DNA from: AC-32 sp963821495
Lineage (GTDB): Bacteria > Actinomycetota > Thermoleophilia > Gaiellales > Gaiellaceae
Direction of reading: 5' to 3'
NCBI GenBank assembly: GCA_963821495.1
Contig: CAWGEA010000003.1
Coordinates: 930,001 to 994,000, forward strand
DNA length: 64,000 bases
How positions within the stretch are numbered: the stretch's first letter is position 1; each line of letters starts with the position of its first letter. Positions 1-9,591 of this stretch are shown here, in pieces. The translations under genes and the position numbers were made by a program. The notes beneath the pieces were generated by a model that worked only from the letters and a program-made list of their open reading frames with translations, did no database searches and was not told where the DNA came from.

Positions 1-597
1 GCCCTCGCCTCCCTGCTCGAGAGCCACGGCTTCTCGGTTGCCGGCGAGGCTGCCGACGGCCAGCAGGCGATCGAGCTCGCGCGCCGGCTGCTCCCGGACC
101 TGGTGCTGCTCGACCTCTCGATGCCTGGGCTCGACGGCCTGCAGGCGCTGCCGCGGATCCGCGAGGCGGCGCCGGACACCGAGGTCGTCGTTCTGACCGC
201 GTCGGGAACCGAGGACAACCTGCTGGCGGCGATCCGGGGTGGCGCGGCCGGCTACCTGCTGAAGAGCGAGCCGCCGGAGCGGATCGCGGAGTTCCTGCAG
301 GGCGTCGCGCACGGGGAGGCGGCGCTCTCCGGTGAGGTCGCACGACGTCTGCTGGAGCAGGTGCGCGAAGGCGGCCTCGGCCGCGGCGTCCCCGAGGAGA
401 TCGCGCGCTCGCTGAGCGCCCGCGAGCTCGAGGTGCTCCTGCTCCTCGACGAGCACCTCGGCACCGACGAGATCGCGGCGCGCCTCTTCATCTCCGAGCA
501 CACGGTGCGCTCGCACGTGAAGAGCCTGATGCGAAAGCTGAACGTCTCCTCGCGGCGCGAGGCACTCGACGCGCTCGCAACCGCCCGCGCAGCCTAG
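1..597 (+). CDS. NarL/FixJ-type response regulator, 5' end missing
   Basis: Two-component response regulator that would bind DNA after phosphorylation by a histidine kinase. The frame is open from base 1, so the start and the first acidic residues of the receiver domain lie outside the window. Visible are the phospho-acceptor Asp in LVLLDLSMPG (Asp codon 112-114), the conserved Thr in VVVLTASG and Lys in GYLLKSEP, then a C-terminal LuxR helix-turn-helix starting near LSARELEVL and running through EIAARLFISEHTVRSHVKSL. No kinase is visible downstream; a partner could lie upstream of the window. The gene converges on the histone-deacetylase-like gene, with a hairpin between them. Family call is secure; target genes are unknown. 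Confidence 0.93.
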   Translation, partial: ALASLLESHGFSVAGEAADGQQAIELARRLLPDLVLLDLSMPGLDGLQALPRIREAAPDTEVVVLTASGTEDNLLAAIRGGAAGYLLKSEPPERIAEFLQGVAHGEAALSGEVARRLLEQVREGGLGRGVPEEIARSLSARELEVLLLLDEHLGTDEIAARLFISEHTVRSHVKSLMRKLNVSSRREALDALATARAA

Positions 598-718
598 CGA
601 ATCCCTCATCGTGGGGGATGCCGTTCACCCACGGGAACGCCTGTGCACGCCGATACTCAGAGCGACACCGACTTTCCTGAGGTGTCGGAGCGCGGTGGCT
701 CTGTGCTTCCTCGGCGTT

Positions 719-745
719 ACGGCCGGCCCACGACGGGCCGGCCGT
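719..745. terminator. GC-rich stem-loop between convergent genes
   Basis: A perfect 11-bp stem (ACGGCCGGCCC / GGGCCGGCCGT) with a 5-base loop lies between the stops of the convergent response regulator and histone-deacetylase-like genes. There is no long T run, but position and strength fit a bidirectional terminator. A related hairpin with a similar arm and loop sequence occurs at 28461-28490. Confidence 0.7.
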
Positions 746-747
746 TC

Positions 748-1533
748 TCATTCGGCAAAGCCTTCGAGCGCGGCCCGGACGAGCGCGGGCAGCGTTTCCG
801 GGTCGTAGCCGCCCTCCAGCACGGCCGCGACCCGCGGCGCGAACGCGGCCGTGCGGCGCGCCAGCTCGCGGAAGCCGTCCGCGGTCACGTGCATGCCGGC
901 CAGCGGGTCGTCCACGTGGGCGTCGAATCCGGCCGAGACGAGCACGAGCTCCGGCTCGAACGCGCGCACGGCCGGCTCGATCCGCTCCTCGAACGCGCGC
1001 AGATAGTCGTCGTCTCCGGATCCGGCGGGCAGCGCCACGTTCACCGTGGTCTCGTTCTCCTCGCCCGGACCACCGGTGCCGGGATAGAACGGCCACTGGT
1101 GCAGCGAGGCAAACAGCACCGACGCGTCGTCCCAGAAGAGATCCTGGGTGCCGTTGCCGTGGTGCACGTCCCAGTCGACGATCGCGACGCGCCCCAGCCC
1201 GAGCTCGGCCTGCGCGTAGCGGGCCGCGACGGCAACGTTGTTCACGAGGCAGAAGCCCATCGCGCGGCCGGCCGGCGCGTGGTGTCCCGGAGGGCGCACG
1301 AGCGCGAAGGCGCCGCGGTCGACTGCAGCCAGCGCGCAGCCGGCGGCGAGCAGCGCGGCCTCGTAGCTCGTCTCCGAAGCGACCGTGTCGGGGTCGAGCA
1401 GCGTCGGCACCTCGAGCCCCTCGAGCCGGTCGAGATACGAGGCCGTGTGACAGCGCTCGACTTGTTCGCGCGAGGCCGGGGCGCCCTCGACCGCGTCGAA
1501 GACATCCAGCAGCACGCGCAGCCGCTCGCGCAC
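748..1533 (-). CDS. Histone deacetylase family / AcuC-like amidohydrolase
   Basis: Zn-dependent deacetylase of the arginase/HDAC fold; bacterial members act on acetylated lysines, polyamines or acetoin-related substrates. Active-site motifs are complete: RPPGHHAPAG (His84, His85), VDWDVHHGNGTQ (metal ligands around Asp120-His125), the PGTGGPGE loop and AGFDAHVDDPL. The first in-frame ATG/GTG/TTG is the GTG at 1533, but upstream codons in the same frame still read like the family N-terminus (FVSHPALAELHPTEPH). The true start may therefore be unusual, or the N-terminus altered; no start codon was found before the frame runs into the upstream gene. The substrate cannot be told from sequence. Confidence 0.9.
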   Translation of the reverse strand: MRERLRVLLDVFDAVEGAPASREQVERCHTASYLDRLEGLEVPTLLDPDTVASETSYEAALLAAGCALAAVDRGAFALVRPPGHHAPAGRAMGFCLVNNVAVAARYAQAELGLGRVAIVDWDVHHGNGTQDLFWDDASVLFASLHQWPFYPGTGGPGEENETTVNVALPAGSGDDDYLRAFEERIEPAVRAFEPELVLVSAGFDAHVDDPLAGMHVTADGFRELARRTAAFAPRVAAVLEGGYDPETLPALVRAALEGFAE

Positions 1534-1580
1534 CTCGACATGCGGCTCGGTCGGGTGCAGCTCGGCGAGCGCGGGGTGAC

Positions 1581-1814
1581 TTACGAAGTCCGTTTGACCG
1601 CGTCCGCCAGGGAATCGAGGCCGGCGCCGCCCCGGGCTCGGCCGACGAGGTAGCAGAGCAGCGGCGCGTTGGTGCGCTCGCCGGACTCGTGCGCTGCGAT
1701 GCGCGCCAGCTCGAGCAGCGTCGCGGCGTCCTCGTCCGAGAGCTCCAGCTCCTCCGGCGCCACGCCCGCGGCGGCCGCGACCGTGTCGCGCGCCTCTCTC
1801 AGCCAGGCATCCAT
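1581..1814 (-). CDS. DUF6457 domain protein
   Basis: Small acidic, helical protein of 77 residues that matches my recollection of DUF6457 (pattern MDAWLREARDT..., then LARIAAHESGERTNAPLLCYLVGRARG). Proteins of this type are often seen near or fused to molybdenum cofactor enzymes in Actinobacteria, but no such gene is adjacent here. The ATG at 1814 overlaps the TGA of the exonuclease gene in a TGATG arrangement, implying translational coupling; a longer upstream reading would overlap that gene extensively. Biochemical role unknown. Confidence 0.75.
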   Translation of the reverse strand: MDAWLREARDTVAAAAGVAPEELELSDEDAATLLELARIAAHESGERTNAPLLCYLVGRARGGAGLDSLADAVKRTS

Positions 1815-2623
1815 CAGGCCAACTTTGCCAGCCGCTCGGCGAGCCCGTTCAGGCCCCACTCCTGCGCGAGAGCGGACGCCTCCGCCCACGTTGGGTTCTG
1901 GTCTTCGAGGGGAGGGAGCGGGGCAGAGGCGTCCACGGTCGCGATTCGCCGGTAGAGCCGCAGATCCTCCGCCTCGGCCGAGAAGCGGCCGGCCTCGAGC
2001 GCGGCCTCCAGCGACCCGTGTTGGCGCAGCACGTCGGCGGCCTTCTTCGGCCCGACGCCGGCCGCGCCCGGCAGCTTGTCTGAGGGATCGCCGCGGAGCG
2101 CGATGAAGTCGGGCACCTGCTCGGGCTCGACGCCGTAGCGCTCGACCACTTCGGCCGGGCCGATCCGCGCGAGCTCCGAGACGCCGCGAACCGGCTGCAG
2201 GATCGTGGTGCGCCCGCTCGCGAGCTGGAACAGGTCGCGGTCGGAGGTCGCGACGAGCGTCGTACCACGGCGCGCCTCCTCGAAGGCGACCGCGGCCCCG
2301 AGGAAGTCGTCCGCCTCGTAGCCGCCTTCTTTCGCGTTCGCGAAGCCGAGCGCCGAGACGAGCTGCGGCATCAGCTTCAGCTGCTCGAGCAGCGACTCCT
2401 CGAAGACGCGCCCGCTCTGGTAGGGCTCGAAGGCCTGGTGGCGGTAGGTCGGCACCTCGTAGGTGTCCCAGCCGACGAGCACCGCGCGCGGCTGCTCCGC
2501 CTCCCAGAGCCGCAGCAGCATGTTCGCGAAGCCGAGTACGCCGTTGAGGCGGATCGACTTGGGCATCGCGTGGTACGCGCGGTGCGCGAGCGAGTCCCCG
2601 TCGACGACGAGTAACGGCTTCAC
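1814..2623 (-). CDS. 5'-3' exonuclease (Pol I N-terminal domain / FEN-like)
   Basis: Stand-alone 269-residue 5' nuclease of the flap-endonuclease family, resembling the N-terminal domain of DNA polymerase I without a polymerase. It likely removes RNA primers or 5' flaps. Metal-binding acids are visible in LLVVDGDSLAHRAYH, GYEADDFLGAA and ATSDRDLFQL, followed by the helix-3-turn-helix DNA-binding stretch GDPSDKLPGAAGVGPKKAAD. The GTG start at 2623 overlaps the upstream acyltransferase stop (GTGA), and the frame upstream of it is only a shadow of that gene. It forms a coupled three-gene unit with the acyltransferase and the DUF6457 gene. Confidence 0.92.
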   Translation of the reverse strand: MKPLLVVDGDSLAHRAYHAMPKSIRLNGVLGFANMLLRLWEAEQPRAVLVGWDTYEVPTYRHQAFEPYQSGRVFEESLLEQLKLMPQLVSALGFANAKEGGYEADDFLGAAVAFEEARRGTTLVATSDRDLFQLASGRTTILQPVRGVSELARIGPAEVVERYGVEPEQVPDFIALRGDPSDKLPGAAGVGPKKAADVLRQHGSLEAALEAGRFSAEAEDLRLYRRIATVDASAPLPPLEDQNPTWAEASALAQEWGLNGLAERLAKLA

Positions 2624-3234
2624 AGCCTCGCCTTCAGCTCCTCGATCGCCGCCATCAGCCGCTCGGTGGCCGTGGTGGCGGCCGACTTGAGCTCCAGGCC
2701 TTCGAGATCGGAGAGGTCGAGTGGCGGCCCGTAGGCGACGCGCAGCGGGCCGAGGCGAAGCAGCCGGTCGGTGCCGGCGATCGCGGCCGGCACGAGCGGC
2801 GCGCCGGCGGTCAGCGCGATCCGCGCCGCCCCGGTGTGCGGCCGCGCGGTGTGTCGCTTGCGGAGCCCCTTCCTCTGGCGTGTTCCTTCGGGGAACATGA
2901 CCACGATCTCGCCGGCCTGGACGAGCTCGATCGCCGTGCGCATCGCCTCGATGTCCCCCTCGCCGCGGCGCACCTTGAACGCCCCTCCGCCGCGCAGGAT
3001 CGGGGTCAGCAGGGGGTTGAAGAGCTCCGCCTTCGCCATGAAGCGCAGCTGCCGCCGAGGCAGGAACGGCATGCCCAACGGCCAAGGATCGAAGTTGGAC
3101 GTGTGGTTGGCAGCGAGCACGAACCCGCCCTCGGGCACGTTCTCGACGCCGCGCGCCCGAAGCCGGTAGAGACCCCTCACGACGGGCCAGCTGATAGCCC
3201 CTGCGACGAAGTAGACAGGAGAGACCATGGGCAC
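2620..3234 (-). CDS. plsC: 1-acyl-sn-glycerol-3-phosphate acyltransferase (PlsC family)
   Basis: Membrane-associated acyltransferase that would acylate lysophosphatidate to phosphatidate in phospholipid synthesis. The HX4D catalytic motif is in AANHTSNFDPWPL, and the phosphate-binding EGTR motif is in VVMFPEGTRQRKG. The N-terminus is hydrophobic (PVYFVAGAISWPVVRGL). Length 204 residues is normal for compact PlsC. The GTG at 3234 or the ATG at 3228 could be the start. It is first in a coupled set with the exonuclease and DUF6457 genes. Other lysophospholipid substrates are possible. Confidence 0.9.
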   Translation of the reverse strand: MPMVSPVYFVAGAISWPVVRGLYRLRARGVENVPEGGFVLAANHTSNFDPWPLGMPFLPRRQLRFMAKAELFNPLLTPILRGGGAFKVRRGEGDIEAMRTAIELVQAGEIVVMFPEGTRQRKGLRKRHTARPHTGAARIALTAGAPLVPAAIAGTDRLLRLGPLRVAYGPPLDLSDLEGLELKSAATTATERLMAAIEELKARL

Positions 3235-3315
3235 GCAATCGTCACATTTCCGTAGCTCTCATGCGCGTTTTCGGCCACTAGGGTGGCGCGCAGGGCGTTC
3301 GCTAAGGTGGACCGC

Positions 3316-5493
3316 GTGAAGACCCTGGTAATCGCGGAGAAGCCTTCGGTCGCCCGCGACCTGACCGATGCGCTGCCCGGAAACTTCGAAAATCACGAGA
3401 GCTACTACGAGTCCGAGGACACGGTGATCACGTTCGCCGTCGGTCACCTCGTCGAGCTGATCGCTCCCGAGGAGTACGACGAGCGCTTCAAGAAGTGGCG
3501 GATGGACGACCTACCGATCATCCCGGACGAGTTTCGGCTGCACGCCCGCGACAAGAAGGCCGAGAAGCAGCTGAAGGTGATCCACAAGCTGCTGCAGCGC
3601 GACGACGTCGACAAGGTCGTCAACGCGTGTGACGCCGGCCGTGAGGGCGAGCTGATCTTCGCGTACATCTACGAGACCTCGGGGGTCGGGAAGCCGGTCG
3701 AGCGCCTCTGGATCAGCTCGCTGACGAAGACTGCGATCAAGGAGGGCTTTGAGCAGCTCCGGCCCGGCGAGCAGCTGCGCCAGCTCGAGGCCGCTGCGCG
3801 CTCGCGCTCCGAGGCCGACTGGCTCGTCGGCATGAACGCCACGCGCGCAGCGACGATCCGGGGCCGTGCGTGGGTCGGCGGCGTCGTCTCGCTCGGCCGC
3901 GTCCAGACACCGACCCTGGCGCTACTGGTCAAGCGCGAGCGCGAGATCCAGGCGTTCGTCCCCGAGCCGTACTGGCTCGTCCACGCCGAGTTCGACCCTC
4001 GCTACCAGGGTCTGTGGTTCGAGGGTGACGAGACGCGGTTGAAGGAGGCGAAGCGCGCCCAAGAGATCGCCGTGAAGGTCTCGGGCAAGGACGGCCTGGT
4101 CGAGTCGGTCGAGCGCAAGGAACAGTCCGAGCGCGCGCCGCTCCTCTACGACCTCACCTCGCTCCAGCGCGACGCGAACCGACGCTTCGGCTTTTCGGCG
4201 CGCCGCACGCTGCAGGCCGCGCAGTCGCTCTACGAGGACAAGAAGGCGATCACGTACCCGCGAACGAGCTCGCGCTGGCTCTCCGGCGACCTCGTCCCGC
4301 AGCTGAAGCCGACCGCCGCCACGCTCCAGCCGATCGGCGAGTACGCCGCGGCCGCGCGCTACGTCCTCGCGCTGCAGCAGCTGCCGCTGGCGCGCGTGGT
4401 CAACGACTCGAAGGTCAGCGACCACCACGCGATCATCCCGACCGACGTCGAGCACGACATTTCGCGTTTCTCGCCGGACGAGCGCCGGGTGTTCGATCTG
4501 ATCGCGCGACGCTTCCTCGCGGTCTTCCACCCGCCCGCGCGCTACGCGCGGACGACGATCGTGACGCTCGTCGAGGAGGAGCGCTTCCGCTCGCGCGGCA
4601 AGGTCACGCTCGAGGCGGGCTGGCGCGGCGTCTACGGCCTGCTCTCCGAGGAGGACCAGCGTGCGCGTCAGGACGAGGACGGCGAGAACGAGTCCGCGGA
4701 GCTGCCGCCGCTCGAGCAGGGCCAGCAGATCCGCTGTGCGAGCGCGGAGGCCGAGGCGAAGGAGACCAAGCCGCCGCCGCGCTACACCGAGGCGACGCTC
4801 CTGTCCGCGATGGAGACCGCCGGCAAGCTGATCGACGACGAGGAGCTGCGCGAGGCGATGAAGGAGAGCGGGCTCGGCACCCCGGCCACCCGCGCGGAGA
4901 CGATCGAGACGCTGATCCGCCGCGAGTACATCGAGCGCGCCGGCAAGGATCTGACGCCGACGCCGAAGGGGCTCCAGGTGATCACCATGCTCGAGGAGCA
5001 CCCGCTCACCTCGCCCGAGCTGACGGGCAGCTGGGAGAAGCGCCTCACCGACATCGAGCATGGCAGCGACGACCGCGCGAAGTTCATCGACGACATTGCG
5101 GACTTCACGCGCGCGACCGTGGAGAAGATCGCCGAGCTGGACAAGGAGAAGCTACGGCCCGAGCGGGTCGAACTCGGCCTGTGCCCCCGCTGCGGCGCAG
5201 AGACGGGCGAGATCATCAGGGAGAACTCGAAGGCCTACGGCTGCACGAGCTGGAAGAGTCGCGAGGAGCCCGGCTGCGGCTTCGTGATCTGGAAGCGTGT
5301 CGCCGGCCGCACCCTCACGCCCGAGCTCGCGCGCCAGCTGCTCGAGGAGGGCAAGACGAAGGACGTCATCTCCGGCTTCAAATCCCGGGCCGGCAAACCT
5401 TTTCGCGCGCGCCTCGTCTTGAACGAGGAGGGAAAGGTGGAGTTCGACTTTCCGGCCAGAGCGCAAACCAAAGAGGCCGCTGTCGCGGAATAG
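3316..5493 (+). CDS. topB: DNA topoisomerase III-type (type IA)
   Basis: Type IA topoisomerase that passes single DNA strands through a transient 5'-phosphotyrosine break. The N-terminal Toprim domain begins KTLVIAEKPSVARDL and carries NACDAGREGELIF. The catalytic tyrosine is in ITYPRTSSR (Tyr314 from this start). A C-terminal four-Cys zinc ribbon (CPRCG...C...C) precedes a Toprim-associated tail with SGFKSRAGKPFRARLVL. The AEKPSVARD opening and YPRTSSR active site resemble TopB (topoisomerase III) more than TopA. Length is about 725 residues. GTG 3316 places the first beta strand at the N-terminus as in the family; an earlier GTG at 3283 adds 11 atypical residues. No clear ribosome binding site was seen. 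Confidence 0.93.
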   Translation: MKTLVIAEKPSVARDLTDALPGNFENHESYYESEDTVITFAVGHLVELIAPEEYDERFKKWRMDDLPIIPDEFRLHARDKKAEKQLKVIHKLLQRDDVDKVVNACDAGREGELIFAYIYETSGVGKPVERLWISSLTKTAIKEGFEQLRPGEQLRQLEAAARSRSEADWLVGMNATRAATIRGRAWVGGVVSLGRVQTPTLALLVKREREIQAFVPEPYWLVHAEFDPRYQGLWFEGDETRLKEAKRAQEIAVKVSGKDGLVESVERKEQSERAPLLYDLTSLQRDANRRFGFSARRTLQAAQSLYEDKKAITYPRTSSRWLSGDLVPQLKPTAATLQPIGEYAAAARYVLALQQLPLARVVNDSKVSDHHAIIPTDVEHDISRFSPDERRVFDLIARRFLAVFHPPARYARTTIVTLVEEERFRSRGKVTLEAGWRGVYGLLSEEDQRARQDEDGENESAELPPLEQGQQIRCASAEAEAKETKPPPRYTEATLLSAMETAGKLIDDEELREAMKESGLGTPATRAETIETLIRREYIERAGKDLTPTPKGLQVITMLEEHPLTSPELTGSWEKRLTDIEHGSDDRAKFIDDIADFTRATVEKIAELDKEKLRPERVELGLCPRCGAETGEIIRENSKAYGCTSWKSREEPGCGFVIWKRVAGRTLTPELARQLLEEGKTKDVISGFKSRAGKPFRARLVLNEEGKVEFDFPARAQTKEAAVAE

Positions 5494-5613
5494 CAGAAGG
5501 CCGAACCGCGTTTCGACAGCCGGGGCGCCGGACGGTGCCGGATCCCTCTGGCCAGTCGAGGACAATCCCCCTACAGTGCGAAAGACGGGGTAAGTACGTC
5601 GTCTAACACCCAC

Positions 5614-5619
5614 GAGGAG
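5614..5619 (+). promoter_or_regulatory. Ribosome binding site deciding a TTG start
   Basis: GAGGAG lies three bases before the TTG at 5623, inside CACGAGGAGAAATTG. It supports TTG as the start of the sigma factor rather than an internal codon. Confidence 0.75.
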
Positions 5620-5622
5620 AAA

Positions 5623-6717
<1,095 letters not shown>

Positions 6718-6803
6718 CGGCACCACCGCGTTCGGCCAAGGCGCTCCACTAACATCCGCACCTCGCCCAGCGTCCGTACTCAAACGGGCAGGGAATACCT
6801 ACC

Positions 6804-6810
6804 GGGAGGA
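6804..6810 (+). promoter_or_regulatory. Ribosome binding site choosing GTG 6820
   Basis: GGGAGGA abuts a GTG at 6811 with no spacer but lies nine bases before the GTG at 6820. Normal spacing therefore favours 6820, which also gives a standard lipoprotein signal beginning with positive charge (VKRWFVGFS). Confidence 0.65.
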
Positions 6811-6819
6811 GTGATCCTG

Positions 6820-8511
6820 GTGAAGCGCTGGTTCGTCGGTTTCTCCTTGGCGTTGCTCGCCCTCGCGCTCGTTGCGGCGGGTTGCGGCGGCAGCTCGAGC
6901 AAGAAGTCCACCTCGACGCAGCAGAGCAGCGGTGGTGCGAAGGGAGGGATCCTCGAGACGGTCGCGGCTGCGGCGCCGTCCGGGTCGCCCGACCCGCAGG
7001 TGAACTACACGCTGCAGGAATGGCAGTGGTTGATCTTCACGCACGACGGCCTTATCGCCTTCAAGCGAACGGGTGGCGCGGAGGGCACGAAGAAGGTGCC
7101 CGACCTCGTGACGTCGATCCCGAAGCCGACGAACGGCGGCAAGACTTGGACGTTCACGCTTCGCAAGGGGATCAAGTTCTCGAACGGGAAGACGCTCACG
7201 GGCGCGGACGTGAAGGCGACCTTCGAGCGCCTGTTCAAGATCGGCAACAGCCCGAACGCGGGCACGTGGTACAACGTCATCCAGGGCGCAGACGCGTGCA
7301 TCAAGACGCCGAAGACCTGCAGCCTCTCCAAGGGGATAGTGGTCAACGGCGACAAGATCACGTTCAACCTGACGACTGCGGATCCCGAGTTCCTCGACAA
7401 GCTCGCGGTTCCGTTCGCGTTCATCCTCCCGGCTGACACCCCGGCGACGAACGTGAACATCCCGCCGCCCGGAACGGGCCCCTATAAGTGGGTCCAGTAC
7501 TCGCCGACCAAGCAGATGAAGGTGGTGCGCAACACCTTCTTCAAGGAGTGGTCGAAGGACGCGCAGCCGAGCGGGAATCCGGACGAGATCGTGCAGAAGT
7601 TCGGCCTGCAGCCGGAGGCGCAGGTGACGGCGGTCGAGAACAACCAGGCCGACTGGATGTTCGACCAGCCGCCTGCCGACCGGCTGGGCGAGCTCAGCAC
7701 GAAGTACGCCGACCGCGTGCATGTCAACCCGCTGACGGCGGTCTGGTACTTCGCCTTCAACACGCGCATCCCGCCGTTCAACAACCTGAAGGCGCGTCAG
7801 GGCGTCAACTACGCGACCGACCGCAACTCGCTCGTGAAGATCTACGGTGGCCCGAAGCTGGCCGTGGCGACCTGCCAGATCCTCCCGCCGAACTTCCCGG
7901 GGTACGAGCCGTACTGCCCGTACACGAAGAACCCGGGCAGCGGCAAGTGGACGGCGCCCGACCTGCAGAAGGCCAAGCAGCTCATCGAGCAGTCCGGCAC
8001 GAAGGGCGCGGCGGTGAAGGTCAACACGACGACGAACACCGTCGACAAGAACCTCGGCCTCTACTTCGTCGGCCTGCTGAAGAGCCTCGGCTACAAGGCG
8101 ACGCTGCAGGCGCTCTCGCCGGACATCCAGTACCCGTACGCGCAGAACTCGGGCAACAAGCCGCAGTTCGCGTACTCGAGCTGGTATCAGGACTACCCGG
8201 CCGCCTCGGACTTCCTGAACATCCTGCTCGGCTGTGGCTCGTTCCACCCGAACAGCAACTCGAGCCCGAACATCGCCGAGTTCTGCAACCAGGGAATCCA
8301 GTCGAAGATGACCCAGGCCGGCCAGACGGGGATCACCGACCCGGCTAGCGCCAACAAGCTCTGGGCTCAGGTCGACAAGGACGTGACCGACCAGGCGCCG
8401 TGGGTGTCGATGTTCAACCCGAAGTACATCGACGTCCTCTCGTCACGCGTGAAGGGCTACCAGTTCAGCCCGCAGTGGTACTTCTTGCTCGCCCAGGCGT
8501 CGGTGAAGTAG
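6820..8511 (+). CDS. Peptide/opine ABC transporter substrate-binding lipoprotein (family 5), module 1
   Basis: Extracytoplasmic solute-binding protein of the oligopeptide/dipeptide/nickel class, about 563 residues. The N-terminus has a lipoprotein signal ending in lipobox LVAAGC, then a Gly/Ser-rich linker, so it is anchored outside the membrane by a lipidated Cys. Family features include FTLRKGIKFSNGKTLTGADV and a closing region TDQAPWVSMFNP. It is directly followed by its permease pair. The ligand is probably a peptide but cannot be fixed by sequence. A second binding protein with its own permeases lies at 11257, and the two modules appear to share the ATPases at 15037-17180. Confidence 0.93.
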   Translation: MKRWFVGFSLALLALALVAAGCGGSSSKKSTSTQQSSGGAKGGILETVAAAAPSGSPDPQVNYTLQEWQWLIFTHDGLIAFKRTGGAEGTKKVPDLVTSIPKPTNGGKTWTFTLRKGIKFSNGKTLTGADVKATFERLFKIGNSPNAGTWYNVIQGADACIKTPKTCSLSKGIVVNGDKITFNLTTADPEFLDKLAVPFAFILPADTPATNVNIPPPGTGPYKWVQYSPTKQMKVVRNTFFKEWSKDAQPSGNPDEIVQKFGLQPEAQVTAVENNQADWMFDQPPADRLGELSTKYADRVHVNPLTAVWYFAFNTRIPPFNNLKARQGVNYATDRNSLVKIYGGPKLAVATCQILPPNFPGYEPYCPYTKNPGSGKWTAPDLQKAKQLIEQSGTKGAAVKVNTTTNTVDKNLGLYFVGLLKSLGYKATLQALSPDIQYPYAQNSGNKPQFAYSSWYQDYPAASDFLNILLGCGSFHPNSNSSPNIAEFCNQGIQSKMTQAGQTGITDPASANKLWAQVDKDVTDQAPWVSMFNPKYIDVLSSRVKGYQFSPQWYFLLAQASVK

Positions 8512-8529
8512 GGGACGGGCTCTCCAGCA

Positions 8530-9588
8530 GTGGCTGAGTTCGCGTACGAGCCGGAGCCCGAACTCAAGCTCGCGCCCGGCGAGAGCATCAGGGAGATCTC
8601 CGGAAGGAGCCCCTGGGCGATCGCCGGGCGCCGGCTCGTCCGGAACCGGATCGCCATGGCGGGGCTCGTTCTGTTCCTGCTCATCGTCGTGCTCAGCTTC
8701 CTGGCGCCGGTCTACGCGCACCACATCGCGCATACCGATCCCTTCGTCTCGAACATCTCGGGCACGACGGTGGTCAACGGGAAGCGGGTCGACGTGATCC
8801 AGCAGGGCGGCGCCGGCCTGGGCCTCGGCGAGACGCCGATCGGCCCGACCTGGCACTCGAACTACCTCCTGGGGGCGGACCAGCAGGGCCGCGACGTGAT
8901 GGCGCGCCTGCTCTACGGTGGCCGCGCCTCACTCCTCGTCGGCGTCGGCTCGGCCGTGATCTGCTCGCTTGCCGCGCTCCTGCTCGCGCTGATGGCCGGC
9001 TTCTTCCGCGGCTGGACCGACTCGGTCCTCTCGCGGATCATGGACCTGATCTGGGCGTTCCCGGTTTACCTGCTTGCGATCTCGCTCTCGACCGTCCTGC
9101 TGACGACGCCCGGCGGCGTGAAGATCGGCCCGATCACGCTCAACCCCTCGAGCCTGTGGATGCCGACGCTGATCATCGCGCTGGTCTACATCCCGTACGT
9201 GTTCCGGCCGGTCCGCGGCCAGGTGCTGTCAGTGCGCGAGAAGGAGTACGTGGAGGCGGCCGTCTCGCAGGGCGCGTCGAACTTCCGCCTGATGCTCGGC
9301 GACATCCTCCCGAACGTCGCGGTGACGGTGATCGTGCTGCTGCCGCTGATGATCGCGACGACAGTGCTGACCGAATCGGCGCTCTCGTTCCTCTCGATCG
9401 GCGTGCAGCCGCCGAACGCCAGCTGGGGCACCATCATCGGCGACGGGCAAGAGCTGCTCTACACGCGACCGTGGGTCGCGATCGCGCCGGGGATCATGAT
9501 CGTGCTGACCGTCCTCTCCCTGAACGTCCTCGGCGACGGCGTCCGCGACGCGCTCGACCCGCGCGCCAAGGTGCGGGTCAGGGAGTAG
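8530..9588 (+). CDS. Peptide ABC transporter permease, DppC/OppC type, module 1
   Basis: Inner-membrane permease of 352 residues: a cytoplasmic N-terminus containing GRSPWAIAGRRLVRNRIAM, a first membrane helix, a roughly 90-residue outside loop, then the transport domain beginning LLGADQQGRDVMARLLYGGR. The ATPase-coupling EAA-like loop is EYVEAAVSQGASNFRLML. It ends with the family tail DGVRDALDPRAKV. The GTG start is 18 bases after the binding-protein stop. The C-type permease precedes the B-type here, the reverse of the classical opp/dpp order, and the second module repeats this order. Confidence 0.93.
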   Translation: MAEFAYEPEPELKLAPGESIREISGRSPWAIAGRRLVRNRIAMAGLVLFLLIVVLSFLAPVYAHHIAHTDPFVSNISGTTVVNGKRVDVIQQGGAGLGLGETPIGPTWHSNYLLGADQQGRDVMARLLYGGRASLLVGVGSAVICSLAALLLALMAGFFRGWTDSVLSRIMDLIWAFPVYLLAISLSTVLLTTPGGVKIGPITLNPSSLWMPTLIIALVYIPYVFRPVRGQVLSVREKEYVEAAVSQGASNFRLMLGDILPNVAVTVIVLLPLMIATTVLTESALSFLSIGVQPPNASWGTIIGDGQELLYTRPWVAIAPGIMIVLTVLSLNVLGDGVRDALDPRAKVRVRE

Positions 9589-9591
9589 GCC

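Noticed and set aside
643..1653. Long plus-strand open frame opposite the HDAC-like gene
   Set aside because: Arg/His-rich translation with no domain sense; it is the antisense shadow of a gene with complete catalytic motifs.
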